Shown here: piece by piece, positions 1 to 9,162 of the stretch
Position numbering within the stretch: position 1 is the first letter of the stretch
How the letters are laid out: each line of letters opens with the position of its first letter
Source: Enterobacter sp.
GTDB taxonomy: Bacteria > Pseudomonadota > Gammaproteobacteria > Enterobacterales > Enterobacteriaceae
Assembly (NCBI GenBank): GCA_022649305.1
Contig: JALCNW010000045.1
Location: 1 to 36,741 of the forward strand
DNA length: 36,741 nucleotides
Reading direction: 5' to 3'
Made by a program: the position numbers and the translations under genes
The notes under the pieces: model-generated
Told to the model about the DNA's origin: nothing
The model's database searches: none
The model's input: the letters and a program-made list of their open reading frames with translations, nothing else

Positions 1-2484
1 CGTAGCAGACTGTCCCAGACGAATGTAGGTCAACCCTACGTCCATCAGCGTTTGCAGCTTACGCGCCAGTGCAGGTACCGCATCAAAGAACTCACGTGCT
101 TCTTCAATGGTCATATCCAACACTTCGTGGATTGTTTTGCCTTTGTATTTGATCTCAAGGGTTTCGCGGTTATAGCGCTTACCCCTGCACTGATCGCACG
201 GCACATATATATCCGGCAGGAAGTGCATCTCGACTTTAATAACGCCATCGCCCTGACAGGCCTCGCAGCGTCCGCCGCGCACGTTAAAACTGAAACGTCC
301 TGGCGTATACCCGCGCGAACGGGATTCCGGCACACCGGCAAACAGTTCACGTACCGGCGTAAACACACCCGTATAGGTTGCTGGGTTAGAGCGCGGCGTA
401 CGACCAATCGGACTTTGGTCGATATCAATAACCTTATCGAAATGTTCCAGTCCCTGAATCTCGCGATACGGCGCGGGTTCCGCAAGGGTTGCACCGTTGA
501 GCTGGGTCTGGGCAATCGGGAACAGCGTGTCGTTAATCAGCGTGGATTTACCCGAGCCGGACACGCCGGTCACGCAGGTGAACAGGCCCACCGGCAGCGT
601 CAACGTTACGTCTTTCAGGTTGTTGCCACGGGCACCCGTCAGCTTCAGCACTTTTTCCGGATTAGCCGCTACGCGCTGTTTCGGCACGTCGATTTTGCGC
701 TTGCCGCTCATGAACTGGCCGGTCAAGGATTCCGGCACGGCCATAATGTCTTCCAGCGTACCCTCTGCCACCACCTGACCACCGTGTACGCCTGCGCCCG
801 GACCGATATCGATAACGTGGTCAGCGGCGCGGATTGCGTCTTCATCGTGCTCCACCACAATCACGGTGTTGCCGAGGTTTCGCAGGTGGATCAACGTACC
901 GAGCAGACGTTCGTTGTCGCGCTGATGCAAGCCGATAGACGGCTCATCCAGGACGTACATCACGCCGACCAAGCCTGCGCCAATCTGACTCGCCAGACGA
1001 ATACGCTGCGCCTCACCACCGGACAGCGTTTCTGCTGAGCGGGAAAGTGACAGATAGTTCAGACCAACGTTCACCAGGAACTTCAGGCGATCGCCGATCT
1101 CTTTTAATATTTTCTCTGCAATTTGCGCACGTTGGCCAGCAAGCTTCAGATTGGTGAAGAAGTCCATTGCATGACCAATGCTCATATCGGAGATGGTCGG
1201 CAGCGCAGTGTTCTCAACAAAGACGTGACGAGCCTCGCGACGCAGACGAGTCCCTTCACAGGACGTGCAGGAGCGATTGCTAATGAACTTCGACAGCTCC
1301 TCGCGCACCGCGCTGGACTCGGTCTCTTTGTAACGGCGCTCCATGTTATGCAGCACGCCTTCAAACGGATGACGACGCACGGAGGTATCACCGCGATCGT
1401 TCATGTATTTAAATTCGATGTTGTCTTTACCGGAACCGTACAGCACGACTTTATGTACGGTTGCACCCAGGCTACCCCAAGGCGCATCAACATCGAATTT
1501 ATAATGTTCAGCCAGCGATTTCAGCATCTGGAAGTAGTAGAAATTACGGCGATCCCAGCCGCGAATAGCGCCACCCGCCAGCGACAGTTCCGGGTTCTGG
1601 ATCACGCGATCCGGATCGAAATACTGCTGCACGCCCAGGCCGTCACAGGTTGGACATGCGCCCGCCGGGTTGTTGAACGAGAACAAGCGGGGTTCCAGCT
1701 CGCGCATGCTGTAGCCGCAAATTGGGCAGGCAAAGTTGGCAGAAAAGAGCATCTCTTCCGCTTTTGGATCGTCCATGTCGGTCACGATTGCCGAGCCACC
1801 GGAAAGATCCAGCGCGGTTTCGAACGATTCAGCCAAACGCTGCGTGAGATCGTCACGCACCTTAAAGCGATCGATGACCACCTCAATGGTGTGTTTCTTT
1901 TGCAGTTCTAACTTAGGTGGATCAGAGAGATCGCACACTTCACCGTCGATACGGGCGCGGATGTAGCCCTGGCTTGCCAGATTCTCCAGCGTTTTCGCGT
2001 GTTCGCCTTTACGCTCTTTGATGATAGGTGCCAGCAGCATCAGGCGTTTGCCTTCCGGCTGTGCCAGCACGTTATCCACCATCTGGCTGACGGTCTGTGC
2101 CGCCAGCGGCACGTCGTGGTCAGGGCAGCGCGGCTCACCCACGCGAGCAAACAGCAGGCGAAGGTAGTCATGAATTTCTGTGATGGTGCCGACCGTTGAG
2201 CGTGGGTTATGCGACGTCGACTTCTGCTCAATAGAAATGGCAGGCGACAACCCTTCAATATGGTCAACGTCCGGTTTTTCCATCAGCGACAGGAACTGAC
2301 GCGCATAGGCGGAAAGCGATTCAACGTAACGACGCTGTCCTTCGGCATACAAGGTGTCGAAAGCCAGTGATGATTTGCCAGACCCCGAAAGCCCGGTCAC
2401 GACAATTAGCTTGTCGCGAGGGATTATCAGGTTGATATTCTTGAGATTATGGGTGCGGGCGCCCCGTACTTCGATCTTATCCAT
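1..2484 (-). CDS. uvrA: UvrABC excinuclease subunit A, 3' end cut by window
   Basis: UvrA is the DNA damage sensor of nucleotide excision repair: an ABC-type ATPase dimer that loads UvrB at lesions. The window holds codons 1-828. The E. coli protein has 940 residues, so about 112 C-terminal residues lie off the left edge. Visible parts are the first Walker [10 protein letters not shown] (Lys37), a zinc module starting CPICGY near residue 253, the ABC signature [12 protein letters not shown] near residue 488, a second Walker [10 protein letters not shown] near residue 640, and a C-terminal zinc finger (CEACQGDG...CDQC). The sequence stops at IRLGQSAT, just before the second signature. It is transcribed away from ssb and shares a LexA box with it. 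Start ATG at 2484 gives MDKIEVRGA, as in E. coli. I see no frameshift. Confidence 0.98.
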   Translation of the reverse strand, partial: MDKIEVRGARTHNLKNINLIIPRDKLIVVTGLSGSGKSSLAFDTLYAEGQRRYVESLSAYARQFLSLMEKPDVDHIEGLSPAISIEQKSTSHNPRSTVGTITEIHDYLRLLFARVGEPRCPDHDVPLAAQTVSQMVDNVLAQPEGKRLMLLAPIIKERKGEHAKTLENLASQGYIRARIDGEVCDLSDPPKLELQKKHTIEVVIDRFKVRDDLTQRLAESFETALDLSGGSAIVTDMDDPKAEEMLFSANFACPICGYSMRELEPRLFSFNNPAGACPTCDGLGVQQYFDPDRVIQNPELSLAGGAIRGWDRRNFYYFQMLKSLAEHYKFDVDAPWGSLGATVHKVVLYGSGKDNIEFKYMNDRGDTSVRRHPFEGVLHNMERRYKETESSAVREELSKFISNRSCTSCEGTRLRREARHVFVENTALPTISDMSIGHAMDFFTNLKLAGQRAQIAEKILKEIGDRLKFLVNVGLNYLSLSRSAETLSGGEAQRIRLASQIGAGLVGVMYVLDEPSIGLHQRDNERLLGTLIHLRNLGNTVIVVEHDEDAIRAADHVIDIGPGAGVHGGQVVAEGTLEDIMAVPESLTGQFMSGKRKIDVPKQRVAANPEKVLKLTGARGNNLKDVTLTLPVGLFTCVTGVSGSGKSTLINDTLFPIAQTQLNGATLAEPAPYREIQGLEHFDKVIDIDQSPIGRTPRSNPATYTGVFTPVRELFAGVPESRSRGYTPGRFSFNVRGGRCEACQGDGVIKVEMHFLPDIYVPCDQCRGKRYNRETLEIKYKGKTIHEVLDMTIEEAREFFDAVPALARKLQTLMDVGLTYIRLGQSAT

Positions 2485-2564
2485 TCACCTTTCCCGGTAG
2501 AGACTCGGATGCCTGGTTTGTTTGAAGGACAAACGGCAGAAACGGCTAATTATGACACAATCTG

Positions 2565-2584
2565 ACCTGTTTGAATATACAGTA
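2565..2584. promoter_or_regulatory. LexA (SOS) box between uvrA and ssb
   Basis: ACCTGTTTGAATATACAGTA matches the LexA operator core CTGT-N8-ACAG exactly, with the usual AT-rich centre. It lies 81 bp upstream of uvrA and 145 bp upstream of ssb. In E. coli the same intergenic region carries an SOS box that controls uvrA and one ssb promoter, so the same control is expected here. Confidence 0.93.
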
Positions 2585-2729
2585 TTGGAATGCATTTTCG
2601 GATTGCCTATGTAACAATGTCGAGTTCGCGAGAGAACTCTGGAACATGCTACGCAACTATCAAAATGCTACATGGAAATGATACACTCGCGCGTTACACT
2701 ATTAAGAAACGTATTCAGGAGACACGATC

Positions 2730-3260
2730 ATGGCCAGCAGAGGCGTAAACAAGGTGATTCTCGTCGGTAATCTGGGCCAGGACCCGGAAGTACGCTACAT
2801 GCCGAGTGGTGGCGCAGTTGCCAACATTACGCTGGCTACTTCCGAATCCTGGCGTGATAAAGCGACCGGTGAGATGAAAGAGCAGACTGAATGGCACCGT
2901 GTTGTGCTGTTTGGCAAACTGGCAGAAGTGGCCGGTGAATATCTGCGTAAAGGTTCTCAGGTTTATATTGAAGGCCAGTTGCGTACTCGCAAATGGACCG
3001 ATCAGGCCGGCGCTGAGAAATACACTACGGAAGTGGTAGTGAACGTTGGCGGCACCATGCAGATGCTGGGTGGCCGTCAGGGCGGTGGTGCTCCGGCAGG
3101 TGGTGGTCAGCAGCAGCAGGGTAGTTGGGGTCAGCCTCAGCAGCCACAGGGCGGCGGCAACCAGTTCAGCGGCGGCGCGCAGTCTCGTCCACAGCAGCAG
3201 TCTGCACCGGCACCGTCTAACGAACCGCCGATGGACTTCGACGACGATATTCCGTTCTGA
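2730..3260 (+). CDS. ssb: Single-stranded DNA-binding protein SSB
   Basis: SSB is a homotetramer that coats single-stranded DNA during replication, repair and recombination, and recruits partner proteins through its C-terminal tail. The 176-residue product has an OB-fold at about residues 5-112 (starting [14 protein letters not shown]), with the Trp residues used for stacking on DNA. A Gly/Gln-rich linker covers about 115-165, and the acidic tail MDFDDDIPF is intact. AGGAG lies 7-8 bases before the ATG. The gene is divergent from uvrA and ends in a strong hairpin terminator shared with kdgK. Confidence 0.98.
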   Translation: MASRGVNKVILVGNLGQDPEVRYMPSGGAVANITLATSESWRDKATGEMKEQTEWHRVVLFGKLAEVAGEYLRKGSQVYIEGQLRTRKWTDQAGAEKYTTEVVVNVGGTMQMLGGRQGGGAPAGGGQQQQGSWGQPQQPQGGGNQFSGGAQSRPQQQSAPAPSNEPPMDFDDDIPF

Positions 3261-3288
3261 TAACACGCGAAGCGCATTTGCTATTCTC

Positions 3289-3317
3289 AAAAAAAACCCT
3301 GCAATGCAGGGTTTTTT
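3289..3317. terminator. Bidirectional intrinsic terminator, ssb / kdgK
   Basis: The hairpin CCCTGC-AAT-GCAGGG (3297-3311) is flanked by a run of A on the left and T6 on the right, so it can end transcripts from both strands. It sits between the 3' ends of the converging ssb and kdgK genes. A weaker hairpin (TAAAGCA...TGCTTTA, about 3330-3355) lies between it and the kdgK stop. Confidence 0.9.
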
Positions 3318-3359
3318 GTTATCCAGCTTAAAGCACCCGTTTCCCGATGCTTTAGTGAA

Positions 3360-4289
3360 TTAATCAGGCATGGCATCTCGTGGGATAATGGCCCCACGAT
3401 ACTGAATCACCGTGCTCGCCGTCAGGTGACCGCGTTTTGCCGCGTCAGAAGGCGTTCCGCCCGTCAGACGTACTGCCAGATATCCGGCGCTAAACGAATC
3501 ACCCGCCGCCGTCGTATCAATGACTTTCTCTTTGGCTAATTTAACTGCTGGCACGTCAACCACAGCGTCACCCGCAACGGACACCAGACAAGAGTCCGCG
3601 CCGCGCTTGATAACCACTTCTGTCACGCCTGCTTCATGCGTACGGGCAATCACCTCTTCAACCGGTTTCTCACCCCACAAAGCATCTTCGTCATCCAGCG
3701 TTAAGAACGCGATATCGGTGCATTGCAGCATGTGTTGATAAACCTGCTGCGTCTCTTCGCGGCTGGCCCACAGACGCGGACGGTAGTTATTATCAAAGAT
3801 CACCTTCCCGCCATTGGCGCGACATTCGTGCAGCAGGGAAAGCAGTTTCTCGCGGCTGGTCGGGCTTAAAATGGCAAGGCTGATACCGCTGAGGTAAAGA
3901 TAATCAAAGGTCGCTAACTCTTCACAAATGGCGGCGGTGTTTTCGCTTTCCAGCCAGAATTTAGCGGCGGCTTCATTGCGCCAGTAGTAGAACGTCCGTT
4001 CGCCAGTGCTGTCGGTTTCGATGTAATACAACCCTGGCAGGCGGTTTTCCATGCGCTGAATCAGCGACGTTTTAACGTTTTCACTCTGCCAGGCTTCGAG
4101 CATTTGCTGGCTGAAGTTATCGGTGCCGAGAGCGGTCACGTAGTTCACGGCCAGTGCTTCAGGCGCAACCTGACGGGCAATGTAAACCGAGGTGTTTAAC
4201 GTGTCGCCACCAAAGCCGCGGCTGACTTCCGCACCTTTCTGTGACAGCTCAATCATGCATTCGCCAATCACGGCAATTTTTTTGGACAT
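3360..4289 (-). CDS. kdgK: 2-dehydro-3-deoxygluconokinase (KDG kinase)
   Basis: KdgK phosphorylates 2-keto-3-deoxygluconate with ATP to KDPG, linking pectin/hexuronate breakdown to the Entner-Doudoroff aldolase. The protein has 309 residues, as in E. coli, and belongs to the PfkB (ribokinase) family. The N-terminal GFGGDTLNTSVYIAR matches the substrate-binding glycine region. The C-terminal PfkB signature DTTAAGDSFSAGYL carries the catalytic Asp. The gene is divergent from pdeH, as in E. coli. Its 3' end faces ssb, whereas in E. coli yhjJ lies there, so a rearrangement boundary falls at this side. Confidence 0.95.
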   Translation of the reverse strand: MSKKIAVIGECMIELSQKGAEVSRGFGGDTLNTSVYIARQVAPEALAVNYVTALGTDNFSQQMLEAWQSENVKTSLIQRMENRLPGLYYIETDSTGERTFYYWRNEAAAKFWLESENTAAICEELATFDYLYLSGISLAILSPTSREKLLSLLHECRANGGKVIFDNNYRPRLWASREETQQVYQHMLQCTDIAFLTLDDEDALWGEKPVEEVIARTHEAGVTEVVIKRGADSCLVSVAGDAVVDVPAVKLAKEKVIDTTAAGDSFSAGYLAVRLTGGTPSDAAKRGHLTASTVIQYRGAIIPRDAMPD

Positions 4290-4357
4290 AGTCGTGAACC
4301 TGAACAGATAAGTTAATTAAAGATAGTGTGCGCTGTGGGGAATTTATGGTCAACCAT

Positions 4358-4375
4358 ATTAAAACGACGTTCCAA
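4358..4375. promoter_or_regulatory. Candidate KdgR operator upstream of kdgK
   Basis: Read on the minus strand, this site is TTGGAACGTCGTTTTAAT. It resembles the known KdgR pattern, an imperfect palindrome with a GAAAC left half and a GTTTTA right half. It lies 69 bp upstream of the kdgK start. KdgR controls kdgK in enterobacteria. The match was judged by eye and one half is degenerate. Confidence 0.4.
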
Positions 4376-4449
4376 AAATTATTTTGAGCCAGCGCGTGTT
4401 CTTGAAAGATTCTTGTCATCTTAATTTCATCTTCCAAACTAACTGGACA

Positions 4450-4476
4450 TAAAGTTCTCAAACCCCAGGCCGATAA
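4450..4476 (+). promoter_or_regulatory. Sigma-28 (FliA) promoter of pdeH
   Basis: TAAAGTTC, an 11-base spacer, then GCCGATAA: this matches the FliA consensus TAAAGTTT-N11-GCCGATAA at all but one position. Transcription would start near 4483, about 43 bases before the pdeH ATG. E. coli yhjH is a class III flagellar gene, so the site fits known biology. Confidence 0.95.
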
Positions 4477-4525
4477 CCCTTTGACGAGTCCAGACAGGTC
4501 ATCTCTTTTCAACAGGACATCTGAA

Positions 4526-5299
4526 ATGAAGTCAGAGCAGGTTATCCAGCGGCTATGCACCACTCCAGAAGCAAGTATTGAAAGCTTGCAGGAGCATCGT
4601 TATTGGCTGCAATGTGAGCGTGCTTATACTTATCAGCCTATCTACCGTATTGACGGTACGCTGATGGCGATTGAAATTCTCACGGTTGTCACGCATCCGT
4701 CTAATCCGACACAGCGTATCGCTCCGGATCGCTATTTTGCGGAAGTCAGTGTGCGTCAGCGCCTGGATGTGCTGGAAGAACAGCTTGAAATGCTGGCGAC
4801 GAAGCAGCCGTTCTTTGCGAGACATAATATTCTCGCCTCGGTCAACGTCGATGGCCCAACCCTGATTGCCCTGCGCCAGAACCCGGGGCTGCAAAAACTC
4901 GTCGCGTCGTTGTCATGGATGCGCTTTGAGCTGGTCGAACACGTGCGGTTGCCGCAAGATTCTTCGTTTGCATCAATATGTGAGTTTGGTCCGCTGTGGC
5001 TGGATGATTTCGGGACAGGAATGGCGAACTTCTCCGCGCTGAGTGAGGTGCGTTACGACTATATCAAGGTGGCACGCGATCTGTTTATCATGCTCCGTCA
5101 GACCCCTGAAGGCCGTAACCTGTTTACCCTCTTATTGCAGTTGATGAACCGCTATTGCCAGGGCGTAATTGTTGAAGGGGTCGAAACGCTGGAAGAGTGG
5201 CGTGATGTCCAAAATTCCCCAGCGGCGGCAGCACAAGGCTATTTCCTATCTCGTCCGGTTCCTATGGATACCCTGGATAACGTCATTATCACCCTGTAA
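4526..5299 (+). CDS. pdeH: Cyclic di-GMP phosphodiesterase PdeH (YhjH)
   Basis: PdeH is an EAL-domain phosphodiesterase that lowers c-di-GMP and relieves YcgR braking of the flagellar motor, favouring swimming over curli/biofilm formation. The 257-residue protein is a bare EAL domain without sensor modules. The EAL position reads IEIL (Glu50), as in this subfamily. LWLDDFGTGMANFS supplies the metal-binding DDFGTG, and VEGVET is present near the C-terminus, so activity is expected. An in-frame TTG at 4481 would add 15 residues, but it lies at the predicted sigma-28 transcription start. ATG 4526 with AGGA 8-9 bases upstream is preferred and agrees with the E. coli length (255). Confidence 0.95.
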   Translation: MKSEQVIQRLCTTPEASIESLQEHRYWLQCERAYTYQPIYRIDGTLMAIEILTVVTHPSNPTQRIAPDRYFAEVSVRQRLDVLEEQLEMLATKQPFFARHNILASVNVDGPTLIALRQNPGLQKLVASLSWMRFELVEHVRLPQDSSFASICEFGPLWLDDFGTGMANFSALSEVRYDYIKVARDLFIMLRQTPEGRNLFTLLLQLMNRYCQGVIVEGVETLEEWRDVQNSPAAAAQGYFLSRPVPMDTLDNVIITL

Positions 5300-5366
5300 C
5301 CCCTGCCGTTTGCCTTGGTCTGAACTATATTGATGAAAGGCAAGGTAATAAATAAAGGGGACGACG

Positions 5367-7427
5367 ATGACAAAAACAACCAGGATCATCACCTGGGTGG
5401 TAGGGATTTTCTTGTTGTTGATTGTGGTAGCAATCATCATTATTGCGACGTTCGACTGGAACCGTCTCAAACCGACCATCAACCAGAAAGTCTCAACCGA
5501 ACTTAACCGACCCTTCGCCATTCGCGGCGATCTTGGCGTGGTGTGGGAACGTCAGAAAGACGAAACCGGCTGGCGCAGTTGGGTTCCCTGGCCGCACGTT
5601 CATGCCAACGATATTATTCTCGGCAATCCGCCAGATATTCCTGAAGTGACAATGGTGCATCTGCCGCGCGTGGAAGCGACGTTAGCGCCGCTGGCACTCC
5701 TCACAAAGACGGTCTATTTACCCTGGATCAAACTGCAAAAACCGGATGCACGCCTGATCCGTCTGTCGGAAAAAAATAACAACTGGACCTTCGACATGGC
5801 GAGTAATGGCGATAACGATCCCAATGCGCAGCCGTCATCCTGGTCCTTCCGTCTGGACAATATTCTCTTCGATCAAGGGCGCATCGCGATCGATGATAAA
5901 GTCAGCAAAGCCGATGTAGAGATCCTGGTTGATCCGTTAGGTAAACCGCTGCCCTTTAGCGAGGTGACGGGTAACAAAGGCAAAGACGATAATAGTCAGG
6001 TCGGCGATTATGTTTTTGGGCTGAAGGCGAAAGGGCGCTACAACGGGCAACCTCTTACGGGTACGGGAAAAATGGGTGGTGTGCTGGCGCTGCGTAGCGA
6101 AGGCACACCTTTCCCGGTACAGGCTGATTTCCGATCCGGTAATACCCGCGTGGCGTTTGTCGGCACCGTTAATGACCCAATGAACATGGGCGGGGTCGAC
6201 CTTCAGCTGAAATTTGCGGGCGACTCGCTGGGCGAACTCTACGATCTCACTGGCGTGCTGCTGCCAGATACCCCGCCGTTTGAAACCGATGGACGGCTGG
6301 TGGCAAAAATCGATACTGAAAAATCCTCCGTATTTGACTACCGCGGTTTTAACGGTCGCATCGGCGACAGCGATATTCACGGATCGCTGACCTACACCAC
6401 CGGCAAGCCGCGCCCGAAACTGGAAGGGGACCTGGAGTCTCGCCAGCTGCGTCTGGCGGATCTTGGCCCACTGATTGGCGTTGATTCCGGTAAAGGCGCG
6501 CAGAAGGCAAAAAGCTCGGAGCAGAAAAAGGGTGAGAAAGACCTCCAGCCTGCGGACAAAGTGTTGCCTTACGATCGCTTCGAAACCGACAAGTGGGACG
6601 TGATGGATGCCGACGTGCGCTTTAAGGGGCGTAAAATCGAGCACGGCAGCTCATTGCCGCTCAGTGACCTATCAACGCATATCATCCTCAAAAATGCTGA
6701 CCTGCGCTTACAGCCGCTGAAATTTGGCATGGCAGGTGGAACCATTTCGTCGAACATTCACCTTGAAGGCGATAAAAAGCCAATGCAGGGCCGGGCGGAT
6801 ATTCAGGCGCGCAGGTTGAAGCTGAAAGCGCTGATGCCAGACGTGGAACTGATGCAGAAAACGCTGGGTGAAATGAACGGTGATGCGGATATTCGTGGCG
6901 TCGGTAACTCAGTGGCCGCCTTGCTGGGCAGCAGTAACGGTAACCTTAAGCTACTGATGAATGACGGACTGGTCAGCCGTAACCTGATGGAGATTCTGGG
7001 GCTGAATGTGGGCAACTTTATTGTCGGGCAGATTTTTGGTGATGATGAAGTTAGGGTCAATTGCGCAGCAGCTAATCTGGATTTGGTCAACGGCGTTGCG
7101 CGTCCGCAAATCTTTGCGTTCGATACCGAAAACTCAGTGATTAACGTCACGGGTACGGCGAGTCTGGCATCGGAACAGCTGGATTTAACGATCGATCCGG
7201 AGAGCAAAGGTTTCCGCATTATCACCTTACGCTCACCGCTGTACGTGCGTGGCTCGTTCAAAAATCCGCAGGCGGGTGTAAAAGCTGGGCCGTTGATTGC
7301 ACGTGGTGCCGTCGCGGCAGCACTGGCGACGCTGGTAACGCCAGCCGCTGCGCTACTGGCGCTGATCTCCCCGTCTGAAGGCGAGGCAAATCAGTGCCGG
7401 ACGATCTTGTCGCAGATGAAGAAATAA
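5367..7427 (+). CDS. yhjG: AsmA-family inner membrane protein YhjG
   Basis: This 686-residue protein belongs to the AsmA/TamB-like superfamily: bitopic inner membrane proteins with a large periplasmic part, several of which are linked to phospholipid transport to the outer membrane. One transmembrane segment is visible at about residues 7-30 (IITWVVGIFLLLIVVAIIII). It is followed by FDWNRLKPTINQKVSTELNR, typical of the AsmA N-terminus. The C-terminal region (about 500-640) contains the conserved AsmA domain (LMEILGLNVGNFIVGQIFG). The gene follows pdeH by 67 bp on the same strand, with its own SD AAAGGGG. The precise role of YhjG is not established. Confidence 0.93.
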   Translation: MTKTTRIITWVVGIFLLLIVVAIIIIATFDWNRLKPTINQKVSTELNRPFAIRGDLGVVWERQKDETGWRSWVPWPHVHANDIILGNPPDIPEVTMVHLPRVEATLAPLALLTKTVYLPWIKLQKPDARLIRLSEKNNNWTFDMASNGDNDPNAQPSSWSFRLDNILFDQGRIAIDDKVSKADVEILVDPLGKPLPFSEVTGNKGKDDNSQVGDYVFGLKAKGRYNGQPLTGTGKMGGVLALRSEGTPFPVQADFRSGNTRVAFVGTVNDPMNMGGVDLQLKFAGDSLGELYDLTGVLLPDTPPFETDGRLVAKIDTEKSSVFDYRGFNGRIGDSDIHGSLTYTTGKPRPKLEGDLESRQLRLADLGPLIGVDSGKGAQKAKSSEQKKGEKDLQPADKVLPYDRFETDKWDVMDADVRFKGRKIEHGSSLPLSDLSTHIILKNADLRLQPLKFGMAGGTISSNIHLEGDKKPMQGRADIQARRLKLKALMPDVELMQKTLGEMNGDADIRGVGNSVAALLGSSNGNLKLLMNDGLVSRNLMEILGLNVGNFIVGQIFGDDEVRVNCAAANLDLVNGVARPQIFAFDTENSVINVTGTASLASEQLDLTIDPESKGFRIITLRSPLYVRGSFKNPQAGVKAGPLIARGAVAAALATLVTPAAALLALISPSEGEANQCRTILSQMKK

Positions 7428-7529
7428 GGAGCCTGTGTAATGGCTACTATTTCCAGCAGCAAGAAAAGTGTTTATGGAGATTCAGCAATAAAAGCGGCTC
7501 CATGGTCCGGCTGTAAATCGCTGAGTTGT

Positions 7530-7712
7530 TGACCGAAGGCCGGGGCGACGCGCATGGAAGCGCGGAGAGGGTGCGACCTGCATGGATGCAGGATCGCGCC
7601 CGACCCGAAGCTGTAGGGAATAAGACGAAGGTATCGCGTAGCGACGATTTTCTTGCCGGGAGCCCGGGTCGCCAGGGCGGCGGCGATTGAGCCGCCATGG
7701 CACGTTCACCGG
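7530..7712. repeat. Palindrome-rich intergenic block
   Basis: The 412-bp gap between yhjG and yhjE has no convincing gene. It contains nested GC-rich inverted repeats. CGCGC/GCGCG lie at 7549-7564. A long cruciform at 7569-7601 has outer arms GGGTGCGA/TCGCGCCC (one mismatch) enclosing CCTGCAT-GG-ATGCAGG. TCGC-GTA-GCGA lies near 7634, and GGCGGC-GATTGA-GCCGCC lies near 7678-7695. Open frames crossing it on the minus strand (7447-7734 and 7482-7865) are rich in Arg/Pro/Ser, show no domain and have poor start contexts. I read it as a copy of a dispersed non-coding enterobacterial repeat, which is inference. Confidence 0.6.
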
Positions 7713-7789
7713 TTCCGAAATCATAGAGAAGCACTGGTCTGGAAGTGAACGGAATAGCCAGCAGAGCTGCATATTCCCCCTCACACCAT

Positions 7790-7813
7790 CCCTCTCCCTA
7801 AAAATAGAGAGGG
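7790..7813. repeat. CCCTCTC hairpin, possible yhjE 3' end
   Basis: CCCTCTC and GAGAGGG form a 7-bp perfect stem around a 10-base AT-rich loop, preceded by CCCCCTCACACCAT. It lies just beyond the yhjE stop. There is no T-run on either side, so it is a poor intrinsic terminator. It resembles the CCCTC-type hairpins at 15891-15907 and 23106-23177. Confidence 0.5.
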
Positions 7814-7839
7814 AGCCATTTGTGCAAATCATCACCAAA

Positions 7840-9162
7840 TCACAATGACTGATCCCGAGTTTCATGCGTCAGCAGCAGCGCAATCAGCGTCAGAGCCGCC
7901 ATCGATGCCAGATAGACACCGACGTAGAACAGGCCATAGTTCGACTGCAACCATGTGGCGATATACGGCGCTACGGACGCGCCCAGAATAGAAGAGACGT
8001 TATACGAGAACGATGCTCCGGTGTAGCGCACTTCGGTTGGGAACAACTCAGGTAACAGTGCGCCCATCGGGCCAAACGTCAGCCCCATCAGACTCAGGCC
8101 AATCAGCAGATACGCCATCACTAACGCCGGGCTCCCCGAGCTTAACAGCGGCGGGAACACGAACAGCGCGAACAGGATGATCAATGAAGTAATCACGATC
8201 ATGCTCGAACGACGGCCATATTTATCTGCCAGCAGACCCGCAATCGGCACCATTACGCCAAAGCCGATCACCGCCATCATCAGCATCCACAGCACTTCGT
8301 TACGCGGCAGACCCAAGCCTACCGGGGCTGCTGCGGTACTGTAGGTCATGGAATAGACCGTCATAATGTAAAACAGCGTGTAGGTTGCCAGCATGATGAA
8401 CGTACCGAGTACGGTCACGCGAACGTGTTTGGTCAGTAGCGTTCCCAGCGGGATTTTGACCTGTTTTTTTGCGGCGGCAACTTTGGCAAAAACCGGTGTC
8501 TCATGCAGCGAAACGCGGACATAGAGGCCAATCAGGACCAGCACAGCAGAGAAGATAAACGGAATACGCCAGCCCCAGCTCATAAACTGTTCGTCGGTCA
8601 GCAGCCACGAGAGCAGCAGGAAAGTGCCGTTCGCGAAGAAGAAGCCAATTGGCGCACCTAACTGTGGGAATGAACCATACAGCGCACGCTTGCGCGGTGG
8701 TGCGTTCTCGGTGGCGAGCAGCGCCGCGCCACCCCATTCCCCGCCAAGACCCAAACCCTGACCAAAACGTGCCAGCGCCAGCAGCACCGGAGCCAGAATG
8801 CCAATGGTTTCGTAGGTTGGCAGCAGGCCAATCGCAACGGTAGAGATCCCCATCGTCAGCAGCGATGCCACGAGAGTCACCTTGCGACCGACGCGATCGC
8901 CAAAGTGGCCAAAGACTGCTGAACCAATTGGACGGGCGATAAATGCGATAGCGAACGTTGCCAGTGATTGTAGCGTTGCGGCCGTCGGGTCGCCCTGCGG
9001 GAAGAAGATATGTGGAAAGACGATGACCGCGGCAGTGGCGTAAATATAGAAATCGAAAAATTCGATTGCGGTGCCAATCAGTGAGGCAACGACAACTTTA
9101 TTACGCGAGTTAACCGGCGTACTTTCCTGCTCTGAATCGATGGTTGTGGATGTGGCTTGCAT
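7840..9162 (-). CDS. yhjE: MFS transporter YhjE (metabolite:H+ symporter family)
   Basis: This 440-residue major facilitator superfamily protein has the same length as E. coli YhjE and about 12 hydrophobic segments. It belongs to the metabolite:H+ symporter group. Loop 2-3 carries GHFGDRVGRKVTLVAS, the MFS motif GxxxDRxGRR, and a half-repeat is seen at LADKYGRRSSMIVIT in the second half. GLGLGGEWGGAALLATENAP is characteristic of this subfamily, which includes ProP- and ShiA-like carriers. The substrate is unknown. The gene is transcribed convergently with yhjG, as in E. coli, and lies downstream of yhjD on the same strand, 273 bp away. Confidence 0.93.
   Translation of the reverse strand: MQATSTTIDSEQESTPVNSRNKVVVASLIGTAIEFFDFYIYATAAVIVFPHIFFPQGDPTAATLQSLATFAIAFIARPIGSAVFGHFGDRVGRKVTLVASLLTMGISTVAIGLLPTYETIGILAPVLLALARFGQGLGLGGEWGGAALLATENAPPRKRALYGSFPQLGAPIGFFFANGTFLLLSWLLTDEQFMSWGWRIPFIFSAVLVLIGLYVRVSLHETPVFAKVAAAKKQVKIPLGTLLTKHVRVTVLGTFIMLATYTLFYIMTVYSMTYSTAAAPVGLGLPRNEVLWMLMMAVIGFGVMVPIAGLLADKYGRRSSMIVITSLIILFALFVFPPLLSSGSPALVMAYLLIGLSLMGLTFGPMGALLPELFPTEVRYTGASFSYNVSSILGASVAPYIATWLQSNYGLFYVGVYLASMAALTLIALLLTHETRDQSL

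Noticed and set aside
2715-3290. Long minus-strand open frame opposite ssb
   Set aside because: It is a shadow of ssb caused by its Gly/Gln-rich linker. The plus-strand product is a complete SSB with conserved tail.
7447-7865. Two minus-strand open frames after yhjG (7447-7734 and 7482-7865)
   Set aside because: They run through inverted repeats, are rich in Arg, Pro and Ser, lack any domain and overlap each other and the yhjE 3' end. Probably non-coding.
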